Shown here: positions 14,277-20,662 of the stretch, piece by piece
How the letters are laid out: each line of letters opens with the position of its first letter
How positions within the stretch are numbered: position 1 is the first letter of the stretch
Assembly (NCBI GenBank): GCA_964429355.1
Contig: CAYSCH010000133.1
Coordinates: 1 to 21,781, forward strand
Direction of reading: 5' to 3'
Length of the DNA: 21,781 nt
Source: JAAYAY01 sp964429355
GTDB lineage: Bacteria; Planctomycetota; Planctomycetia; Pirellulales; Thermoguttaceae
Position numbers and translations under genes: made by a program
The notes under the pieces: model-generated
Databases searched by the model: none
What the model was told of the DNA's origin: nothing
What the model saw: only the letters and a program-made list of their open reading frames with translations

Positions 14277-15554
14277 ATGATCTTGCATCGACGTTTCCTT
14301 GTTTCAATCACCTTGTTGGCTTTTCTCGGCTCCGTGGCCAACGCCCGCGAGTGGAGCGACGCGACCGGCAAGTTCAAAACCGAGGCGGAACTGGTCAAAG
14401 TGGAAGCCGGCAAGGTCTTCCTGAAGAAACAATCGGACGGCGCCACGATTCAGGTGCCGATCGACAAGCTGAGCGTTCGGGACCAGGAATATTTGAAGTC
14501 GCTCGAGAGTCCTGGCGCCGCGTTGACCGCAGCCGGCAATGGGCCGGCTAGTGCGACGGCCTTCGCATTGCACACGGCCGGTTGTGTAGGGCTGATGGTC
14601 GTGGATCCCAAACCCATATTTCAGCAGTCAGCCCTCAACCAGCCGCCGCTGAAGGAACTGATCGAGAAGGGTGTGGTCGAGGCGGGGATCGATTTCCGCA
14701 AGCTCGACAGGGTGACGGCGTATTTCATCAAACCGGATATACAGAATGCCATGGCCTCGACAGAAACCAATGCCGTTGCCGTGGCGGAGTTCTCCAGTCC
14801 AGTCGATCCGGCCGCGATGCTATCGAAGATTCCGACGACTTACGAGGCGACGAAGGTGGCCGGCAAGGCCTGCCACAAACCGGCAGCGCCGCCGAATCCG
14901 TGGGTCTGCGTGATCGACGAGAAGACGCTCGCCTTTGCCGCCGATGAGAAGTCGTTGACCACTGTGCTCTCTGCGACGACCGACGACGCCGACCTGGCGA
15001 AATTGCTGGGAGCGATCGATCCGAAGAACGAGGTTCGCTACGTACTGAATCTGGTGCCCATGAAAGACTTGTTTGCCCAGACTCAAGCCGCGCTGCCTCC
15101 CGACGCTGGCAAGATGATGGAGGTGGTCAAAGAAATCAATTCCTTCCAGCTCACAACCGATCTGGACGGATCGCCGTCGATCGAGCTCCTGTTGCAGGCT
15201 GGCGACCAGTCCAAGGTGGGAGAGATTGAGAAGGCGATCAAGGCCGGCCTGGCCGAATTGCCGAAAATGGTTCAGGCCGCCCAGGACGCCGCGCGCCAGG
15301 CAGGGGCCAAACAGGCTCCCGGCGGCGCGACGCCGATGGATCCGGCCATGATGGGGCAGATGCTCGGTGGCATGAGCGAGAAGATCAGCGAGGTACTGGC
15401 GTTCGAACAGGTGGGGTCGGCTCTGAAGATCTCCGTCAAGTTTCCGGCGAATAGTCCGCCTCTGGTTCAATCGATGGTGCAGATGGCTGGCTTCTTTGCC
15501 ATGATGAGCCAGCAGTCGGGGGCGGGCGGGGCGTTGGGACCGAAGAAGCCCTGA
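14277..15554 (+). CDS. Secreted SHD1-domain protein
   Basis: 425 residues. ATG 14277 follows GGAGG (14266-14270) with a 6-base spacer and starts a signal peptide cleaved after Ala23 (ANA/R). Residues 24-73 are an SLA1 homology domain 1 (REWSDATGKFKTEAELV, VFLKKQSDGATIQVPIDKLS), a short SH3-like domain greatly expanded in planctomycetes and usually found just after the signal peptide of envelope proteins. The rest, about 90-425, has alternating strands and helices (SPVDPAAMLSKIPTTY, WVCVIDEKTLAFAADEKSL, YVLNLVPMKDLF) and a Met/Gln/Gly-rich C-terminus; I do not recognise a domain there. Localisation is probably periplasm or cell surface; function unknown. Its stop codon lies inside or next to repeat copy D, and a terminator follows at 15663. 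Confidence 0.9.
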   Translation: MILHRRFLVSITLLAFLGSVANAREWSDATGKFKTEAELVKVEAGKVFLKKQSDGATIQVPIDKLSVRDQEYLKSLESPGAALTAAGNGPASATAFALHTAGCVGLMVVDPKPIFQQSALNQPPLKELIEKGVVEAGIDFRKLDRVTAYFIKPDIQNAMASTETNAVAVAEFSSPVDPAAMLSKIPTTYEATKVAGKACHKPAAPPNPWVCVIDEKTLAFAADEKSLTTVLSATTDDADLAKLLGAIDPKNEVRYVLNLVPMKDLFAQTQAALPPDAGKMMEVVKEINSFQLTTDLDGSPSIELLLQAGDQSKVGEIEKAIKAGLAELPKMVQAAQDAARQAGAKQAPGGATPMDPAMMGQMLGGMSEKISEVLAFEQVGSALKISVKFPANSPPLVQSMVQMAGFFAMMSQQSGAGGALGPKKP

Positions 15555-15610
15555 CGAGACGTGGAAGTCTCCCGCGGGCATGGATTTGCACAATCGGTGA
15601 TCTTGACAGC
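15542..15610 (-). repeat. Dispersed intergenic repeat, copy D (left half, inverse orientation)
   Basis: Read on the minus strand it gives ATCACCGATTGTGCAAATCC, ATGCCCGCGGGAGACTTC and GTCAGGGCTTCTTCGG, matching the left halves of copies A and B in the same order. It lacks the palindromic right half. Its edge overlaps the last codons and stop of the SHD1 gene (15552-15554). Confidence 0.6.
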
Positions 15611-15639
15611 GATTCTGAGCGGAATGGCGATTGCGCACG

Positions 15640-15664
15640 TACGGGCCCGTATCCGCGCATACGG
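15640..15664. repeat. Overlapping palindromes ahead of the prfB terminator
   Basis: TACGGGCCCGTA (15640-15651) is a perfect 12-base palindrome and CCGTAT-ccgcgc-ATACGG (15647-15664) a perfect 6+6 inverted repeat. They share bases, so only one can form at a time, and the second abuts the terminator hairpin at 15663. Confidence 0.5.
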
Positions 15665-15703
15665 CAGCGTCCTGGTGTTGGTCATCAGGACGCTGTCTTG
15701 TTC
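15663..15703 (+). terminator. Intrinsic terminator after the SHD1 gene
   Basis: CAGCGTCCTG (15665-15674) pairs perfectly with CAGGACGCTG (15686-15695) around an 11-base loop, extendable by a G-T and a G-C pair to 12 pairs, and is followed by the T-rich TCTTGTTC. It lies 110 bases after the SHD1 stop and just upstream of the prfB promoter, so it would insulate the two. Confidence 0.6.
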
Positions 15704-15725
15704 GCCTTCCCCGGTCCTCCCGTAT

Positions 15726-15734
15726 TGCTATAAT
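15726..15734 (+). promoter_or_regulatory. Extended -10 promoter for prfB
   Basis: TGCTATAAT is a perfect extended -10 element (TGnTATAAT). No good -35 box is found at the right distance, which extended -10 promoters can do without. Transcription would start near 15741, giving a leader of about 35 bases that contains the Shine-Dalgarno GGAG (15765-15768). Confidence 0.6.
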
Positions 15735-15775
15735 GGAGGCCGTAAGGTTGAACCTTCCCCCTCTGGAGAGTTTTT

Positions 15776-16874
15776 GTGGACAAAGAATTGACCGATCGTG
15801 CCGAGCAGATCCAGAAGCGCCTCCTCCAACTGCGAGACTCTCTTTGACTACGCTGGAAAGCAGAAGAGAGTCGCTGAAGTCGAACAGAGGATGGCAGAGC
15901 CCGGTTTCTGGGACAACCAGGAGAGGGCGCAGGGGGTGGTGGTTGAGCTGAAATCGCTCAAGCGGCTGCTGAAGCCGCTCGATGAAGCTCTCGCCTCCTG
16001 CGAGGATCTGGAGGCCATGATCGAAATGGGGGACGAGGACCCCAGCTTTGCGGCCGAGGTACCTGGCCAACTCGATCGGCTTGAGGCGGTGCTTGCCGAC
16101 CTCGAGTTGAAGGCCCTTCTCGACGGCCCGATGGATACGAATTCGGCGTTGCTTTCGATCAACGCCCGTGACGGCGGCGTTGACGCCAACGATTGGGCGG
16201 AGATGCTGCTGCGCATGTATATCTCGTGGGCGGAGAAGGAGGGCTACGAGGTGGAGTTGCTGGACCGGCAGAACAACGAGGAAGCGGGGATCAGCAGCGC
16301 CTGCATTGCCGTGCGCGGTCCCATGGCCTACGGGTACCTCAAAGGCGAGGAGGGCATGCACCGTCTGGTTCGTATCAGCCCGTTCAATGCCGAGGGCAAA
16401 CGCCAGACGAGTTTTGCCTCGGTCGATGTGATGCCCGAAGTAGACGATTCGGTCGATATCCAGATCGATTGGGACAAAGACGTTCGGGAAGACACGTTCC
16501 GCTCCAGCGGTGCGGGTGGGCAGCACGTGAACAAGACATCCAGCGCGATCCGCCTGACACACTTCCCCACAGGCCAGGTTGTCCAATGCCAGAACGAGCG
16601 CAGCCAGCACAAGAATCGTGCCACGGCTCGAAAAATGCTGCTGGCCGCGCTGGCCGGATTGGAGGCCAGGAAGCGGGAGGAAGAGCAGGCTGCCCGATAC
16701 AACCTTAAGCCGAAGACGGGCTTCGGGGCCCAGATTCGCAACTATTTCCTTCATCCTGACCAAAGGGTGAAGGATGCTCGAACGGGCCATCTCATCGGAA
16801 ACTTTCACAGCGTCCTGGACGGCAATATCCAACCCTTCCTCGATGCCTACTTGCGCTGGCGCGTGGAGAAATAG
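15776..16874 (+). CDS. prfB: Peptide chain release factor 2, programmed +1 frameshift
   Basis: The product is made by joining 15776-15844 to 15846-16874, giving 365 residues, the same length as E. coli RF2. It recognises UGA and UAA stop codons and triggers peptide release. GTG 15776 has GGAG 7 bases upstream; 23 codons lead to CTT TGA C (15842-15848), where ribosomes shift +1 from CTT to TTT and continue at GAC. The joined protein reads LLQLRDSL then DYAGKQKRVAEVE, just as in other RF2 proteins. Seen further on: the stop-codon tripeptide SPF (residues 201-203) in VRISPFNAEGKRQTS and the catalytic GGQ (247-249) in RSSGAGGQHVNKTSSA. It is autoregulated: low RF2 slows termination at the internal UGA and favours the shift. 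It heads a probable operon with the two genes that follow. Confidence 0.97.
15842..15848 (+). other. prfB programmed +1 frameshift site
   Basis: CTTTGAC is the canonical RF2 slippery site. The stimulatory internal Shine-Dalgarno that E. coli has a few bases upstream (AGGGGG) is weak here: only GCGAGA is seen, at 15833-15838. Confidence 0.93.
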
Positions 16875-16880
16875 CGCGAT

Positions 16881-17306
16881 ATGCTTCCTGAACGCGTCGA
16901 GAGACTGCGCCACGAATACACCGATCAATATGTCGTTGTGGAAGGCAGGCTTCCTCCACTGGCCCGATTCAAGGGCAAGGTGGGCCGAGTTCACACGGTC
17001 AACGTCAACGGACGGGCGCTGGTGGAGTTCGAGGACGATCGCAGTCGATACGACCTGGAACTCGATTACCTGAAGGTGGTCGACAAGCCGAAACCGAAGG
17101 AACCACCGGCCAGAGCCAAGCCTGTCGCCGCCAAACCCGACATGCCGGCGGCGACCGCGGAAAAACCGGAGCCGAAACAGAATCTCTCCGACCTGGAACT
17201 GGCGCGCCAGAAGAAGGAAGCCGAGAAGACGAAACCGGCCGAGGCAACGATCGACAAGGCCGACGAGCCGGCCACGAAGTCGCAGCCGAACTCGCCGCAG
17301 CCTTAG
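16881..17306 (+). CDS. Conserved hypothetical protein with SH3/KOW-like N-terminus
   Basis: 141 residues, no assigned function. The start at 16881 is 6 bases after the prfB stop, with GGAGA inside the end of prfB as a possible, rather distant ribosome site, so co-transcription is likely. Residues about 1-65 form a small beta-rich unit: EYTDQYVVVEG, RFKGKVGRVHTVNVNGRALVEFED and YDLELDYLKVVD, resembling an SH3 or KOW fold of the kind found in ribosome- or RNA-associated proteins. Residues about 66-141 are a low-complexity Lys/Pro/Ala/Glu tail with an embedded NLSDLELARQKKEAEK motif. There is no signal peptide or membrane helix, so it is probably cytosolic. A link with translation is suggested only by its position behind prfB. 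Confidence 0.8.
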   Translation: MLPERVERLRHEYTDQYVVVEGRLPPLARFKGKVGRVHTVNVNGRALVEFEDDRSRYDLELDYLKVVDKPKPKEPPARAKPVAAKPDMPAATAEKPEPKQNLSDLELARQKKEAEKTKPAEATIDKADEPATKSQPNSPQP

Positions 17307-17383
17307 GCGAACTCAATAGTCTGGACGGTTTTTGGGCCAGAGTCTTGGCGATGCCGACGACAACAGGATAACCAGCACGGATC

Positions 17384-17400
17384 GGCGGCCTTGTGCCGCC
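17384..17400 (+). promoter_or_regulatory. Hairpin just upstream of a Shine-Dalgarno sequence
   Basis: GGCGGC-cttgt-GCCGCC is a perfect 6-base-pair stem with a 5-base loop, two bases ahead of AAGGAGG (17403-17409). It has no T-tract, so it is unlikely to be a terminator; it may tune translation or protect the 5' end of the Coa1-like mRNA. Confidence 0.4.
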
Positions 17401-17416
17401 CCAAGGAGGATAACTC

Positions 17417-18040
17417 ATGGATGACTTCAGCAGTCAGGCCAAGTCGAGGCAGGAAGTCCCCCGGAAGCCTGAACGCAGGCACTGGCTACGACGAATCCTG
17501 GTGGGAGTGGTGGTGGTGCTGGCCATTGGCGCCGGTGTCTTTTTCTGGATCGTCCAGAAGACCCGGACCAACCCGCCCTACAGCACGGCCCTGGCCTTGA
17601 TTCAGAGCGATGTTCAACTGGTCGAACAACTGGGCGAGCCGATCCGCGATCTGCGCTGGCTCCCGACGAGCGGATATCCCAAGCAGTTCCAAATGCAGGT
17701 CGAAGGTCCCCGCGGCAAGGCCGATATCAGCGTGACGGCAGGCGAGTTTGAGGGGAAGTGGGAACTGATGGCCATCGACGTCTTCATTCGAGAGGAACGG
17801 AAGCGGTTCTCGCTCGATACGGGCAGCGGTGCCGGCGCCGCTCCAACCTGGAATCCTGGCGGCACCCCAAGCGAGGGCGAGAGTTCCGCCGAAATCGGCC
17901 TGGCACCGCCGGCGGGAATCAACATCGAGTTGCCCAGCGATCCCGCCCCAGGACCGACGGGCGATCGTTCGCAAGACGGGCCCGACATGAATATTCAATT
18001 GCCTTCGATCCCTCCGGTGCCGGAGTCTCCCGTGCCCTGA
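17417..18040 (+). CDS. Membrane-anchored Coa1-like domain protein
   Basis: 207 residues. ATG 17417 follows a strong AAGGAGG with a 7-base spacer. Seen: a short basic cytosolic N-terminus (1-25), one membrane helix at about 27-46 (ILVGVVVVLAIGAGVFFWI), then a domain at about 55-125 with YSTALALIQSDVQLVEQLGEPI and ISVTAGEFEGKWELMAIDVFI, which resembles the cytochrome-oxidase assembly factor Coa1 family; bacterial members are widespread but untested. The remaining 80 residues are Pro/Gly/Ser-rich with two similar motifs INIELPSDPAP and MNIQLPSIPPV. It probably sits in the cytoplasmic membrane with the domain outside. Whether it helps assemble a respiratory complex is not shown; no oxidase gene is nearby. 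It converges with the lipoprotein gene across only 15 bases. Confidence 0.83.
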   Translation: MDDFSSQAKSRQEVPRKPERRHWLRRILVGVVVVLAIGAGVFFWIVQKTRTNPPYSTALALIQSDVQLVEQLGEPIRDLRWLPTSGYPKQFQMQVEGPRGKADISVTAGEFEGKWELMAIDVFIREERKRFSLDTGSGAGAAPTWNPGGTPSEGESSAEIGLAPPAGINIELPSDPAPGPTGDRSQDGPDMNIQLPSIPPVPESPVP

Positions 18041-18055
18041 CAGCGTGTGATCGTG

Positions 18056-18574
18056 TCAAGGAGCAGGAGCAGCCTCTGCTGCCGGCTCGGCTGGAATGCC
18101 CGATTGGCTCGGCTCGGCGGCGGGAGGACTGACGGGTGGCACGGCAGGCGAAGCGGGTTCCGGCTGCGTGCGGAGAGCAAGCTGAACCGGCCCCATTTCC
18201 TTTTGAACGTCCCAGGTCAACGGCGACGTTTTCGGATTGCCATATTCCTTGGGGATGAGGAAGACGATTTTTTTGTCGGCGCCGGGCTCGACCGTGGCTT
18301 TCACCACCGTTACTCGATGCCGGCCCGGCAGGGCCCCGTCGGCACGCTCGAAGGTTGAAAGCTCAAAGCGGCCGGCGGCATCGGTGGTTGCCGTGGCCAT
18401 CTCTCCTTGCTCGGGAATGAAGACAACCGCCGCTCCGGCCACCGGCTGACCGTCAAGCGTCACCGTGCCGGTGACCGGGAACGTCTCGGGATGCTTTGGC
18501 CCGCAGCCGGGCAGAGCCAGTCCGAGTGCGGTAATCGCGGCGACGAGAGCGAGAGGCCGTCGGAGGGGGAGCAT
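18056..18574 (-). CDS. Lipoprotein with carboxypeptidase-regulatory-like domain
   Basis: 172 residues from ATG 18574, which has AAGGTG 6-7 bases upstream; an in-frame ATG at 18592 is the alternative. It has a lipoprotein signal: Arg pair at 5-6, hydrophobic 8-20, lipobox LPGC with Cys24 as the lipidated residue. Residues about 32-100 form one transthyretin/carboxypeptidase-regulatory-like fold (FPVTGTVTLDGQPVAGAAVV, TTDAAGRFELSTF, ALPGRHRVTVVKA), the standard single-domain lipoprotein found in many copies in planctomycetes. The last 40 residues are Pro/Ala/Glu-rich. Function in these organisms is unknown; an envelope-anchored adhesive or structural role is assumed. It is transcribed toward the Coa1-like gene. 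Confidence 0.9.
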   Translation of the reverse strand: MLPLRRPLALVAAITALGLALPGCGPKHPETFPVTGTVTLDGQPVAGAAVVFIPEQGEMATATTDAAGRFELSTFERADGALPGRHRVTVVKATVEPGADKKIVFLIPKEYGNPKTSPLTWDVQKEMGPVQLALRTQPEPASPAVPPVSPPAAEPSQSGIPAEPAAEAAPAP

Positions 18575-18730
18575 AGGGTCACCTTGGGACATTGGACCTT
18601 GAGGCGAGGAGAACTCTTCTTCCAGCGTACCCCACCCCGCGATGCAAGGGCAAGCAGGTAGCGGGGAGCGGCATGAGACAAAATCGTGCCCTGTCTGGAC
18701 GGGTTACCGACAGTTCAGATCCGTCCTGCA

Positions 18731-18802
18731 GGGCGGCCGGAAGATATGAACGGCGTCTCCTGAAAGACAGGGCGTGTTCGCCAAATCTGCCGGCCGCTCT
18801 GA
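18731..18802 (+). repeat. Dispersed intergenic repeat, copy C (palindromic half)
   Basis: GCGGCCGGAAGATATG (18733-18748) pairs with CAAATCTGCCGGCCGC (18782-18797) at 14 of 16 positions; an inner stem CCTG-aaaga-CAGG lies at 18759-18771. It shares CGGCCGGAAGA, ATGAACGGCGTCT and the right arm with copy B. The left half seen in copies A, B and D is not recognisable here. Confidence 0.7.
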
Positions 18803-18830
18803 GAGTCTGGTGATACTTCGATCGCGGGAT

Positions 18831-20258
18831 TCAACTGGTCGGCGCTGGGTGCTCCTTCAGATACTTCTTTGCCGCTTCCAGGACCGTGTCGCGACGTGCG
18901 ACCAGGTCGTTGGCGTTCTGGCGGACGGGGATCTCCGGTTCGAGACCGCGACCTTCGATCGGCCGGTCCAGGAAGCCGGTATAGGCCTTCACGGAGAACT
19001 GCACGCGAAACAAGCCGTTCTTGAGCGGGTAGATTTCCTTGCGCGACGACGCGCCGGCGGTCGCCTCGCCAAACGTCCTGGCGCGTTTTTGGGCGATGAA
19101 CCACGAGGCCCAACCTTCGCCCGCACTGATGCAGCGCGCGTCGAGCACGAGCGCCATGGGCCCATGGAAACGTGGCCGGTCCGGCTCCTGGCCATCATCG
19201 GGCGTGAAATTACGATGGGCCCTGGATGCATCGAAGCCGCCTCCGCTGTTGCCGCGAACGTCGACGACGAGGCCTTTTGCCTGCTGCAACTGGCCCACCG
19301 CCAGATCCAGCCGCTCGACAAGGTCGTTGCCGATGCGCCGTACGTAGAGATATCCGATCTGGTCGTCGAGCATCGTCCACGAGACGTTTGCTGAATCGGA
19401 TATCCCGGGAATCGGCACGGGGAGACGTGGCAGGTAGCGGATGCCGAGGTTGCAGGCCAATGAGCAGGTCACCACCTCGCCGCCGGGCCGTTCCAGTTCC
19501 ACTTCCACAATCTGCCCCTGGGCAACCTGCCGGCAGAACATTCTCGCCGCCTGGTAGTTGAGATATCGACGGCTCGAGAAGCCGGCGTAGCGTGTGGTTT
19601 CCTTGCTCCAGGATTCCATCACCTCGCCCACCGGCACGCCGTCGACCCGCGCGACCGTCATTCCCACGGCCACGCCGGCCCGCTCGGCAGGGCTGCCTGC
19701 ATCGACGTAATACACCACTGGCCTGTCGCGGTCGTCGAGCAGGCACGCAAATCCCGGGTCCCATTTGCCGAAGGGTAATTGTGGCAGTTGAGCCTTCGCC
19801 GGCATGAGAGAAGCGTGGCTGTCTTCGAGTCGTGCCACGAGTTGCAGACACAGCAGCCCGAACTGTTCGTCGGTCTGCACTTCCTCCACTTTCGGCAGCA
19901 GTTCGTCGCCCACCGCAGCCCAGTCGATTCCCTTCAATGCAAAGCACGGATATCGGTGCCCCAGCGTGTCGTAAAGATCACGAAAGGCCTCCGCGTAGGA
20001 AACGTCTTCGGTTTGGTATGTGTTGTGGACCGGCGTGTAGAACTCGACGCTCTGGGCGCGAATCAGGTCGTCCACGAGCCCGGCATCCTCCGCGATGGCC
20101 ATTTGCTCGATCGTATCGATCCGCACCTTGGCGTCCTTGTGATACAGCAGAACGACGGGTGGTGCCGCGACTGAGGTGGCCGCCGTTGCCACAAAGGCGA
20201 TGAGTATGCCGTACATCCAGGTTCGCAACAGGCAACATTCGGCTAGAAGAACTCGCAT
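18831..20258 (-). CDS. Secreted S41-family peptidase, tricorn/S41B-like
   Basis: 475 residues. ATG 20258 has GAGGA about 6 bases upstream; a hydrophobic segment at about residues 15-32 (YGILIAFVATAATSVAA) should be a signal peptide or anchor. Seen in order: a helical N-terminal domain (40-150) ending in LEDSHASL with Ser147-His148, the position of the tricorn-type catalytic His; a PDZ-like domain (about 180-265) with VDAGSPAERAGVAVGMTVARVDGVPV split by a long insertion; and a tail-specific-protease core (about 300-410) with GYLYVRRI, GLVVDVRGNSGG and CISAGEGWASW, where Ser378 is the likely nucleophile. The Lys of CtpA-type enzymes (FGKG) is replaced by GEATAGASS, which supports the S41B type. 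Substrate unknown; probably periplasmic. Confidence 0.9.
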   Translation of the reverse strand: MRVLLAECCLLRTWMYGILIAFVATAATSVAAPPVVLLYHKDAKVRIDTIEQMAIAEDAGLVDDLIRAQSVEFYTPVHNTYQTEDVSYAEAFRDLYDTLGHRYPCFALKGIDWAAVGDELLPKVEEVQTDEQFGLLCLQLVARLEDSHASLMPAKAQLPQLPFGKWDPGFACLLDDRDRPVVYYVDAGSPAERAGVAVGMTVARVDGVPVGEVMESWSKETTRYAGFSSRRYLNYQAARMFCRQVAQGQIVEVELERPGGEVVTCSLACNLGIRYLPRLPVPIPGISDSANVSWTMLDDQIGYLYVRRIGNDLVERLDLAVGQLQQAKGLVVDVRGNSGGGFDASRAHRNFTPDDGQEPDRPRFHGPMALVLDARCISAGEGWASWFIAQKRARTFGEATAGASSRKEIYPLKNGLFRVQFSVKAYTGFLDRPIEGRGLEPEIPVRQNANDLVARRDTVLEAAKKYLKEHPAPTS

Positions 20259-20662
20259 CGGCTTCCTCTGTGGGTGGGCAGGCCCAGACCGGTATCATCC
20301 CGTCAAACGGACCGTCGATACGTACTTGGGCTCCGGAGAGACCTCGATACAACGGAATTTTGGTCCACATTCGGCAAAAAACCGAGGACTATCATTTGTG
20401 GACGTTCAGAATCATCGCGAACCCCGGCCAGTCTGGTCAAGCTCCTGAAGCAGCACGGTCCACGGTTACTGAAAGGGTTCCGCAGCTGGTAACGTGCCCA
20501 GATCGCGTGAAGCCAAAACGCAGGGAACTTGCATCCGCCGTCTGGTTCCCCGTAGCATGGGGGCAACGTGGGATGCGATTGTCACGCGGCAGACACGTTG
20601 AGAGCGTATCCCGGGCATGCCCGGCGACCGTCGGCGTCACTTCCCTACCCGAAAGACTTCCC
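20259..20662. other. Intergenic region between S41 peptidase and GH97 genes
   Basis: 404 bases between divergent genes. I see no convincing gene. It must contain both promoters, but no good box pair stands out. The only exact structure is the palindrome at 20611-20624. Confidence 0.5.
20611..20624. promoter_or_regulatory. 14-bp perfect palindrome upstream of GH97 gene
   Basis: CCGGGCATGCCCGG reads the same on both strands and lies 38 bases before the GH97 start codon. It could be an operator for a carbohydrate-responsive regulator; GC-rich palindromes of this length can also arise by chance. Confidence 0.3.

Noticed and set aside
14820..16994. Minus-strand open frame (724 codons) over the SHD1 gene and prfB
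   Set aside because: Antisense shadow crossing two real genes, a terminator and a promoter.
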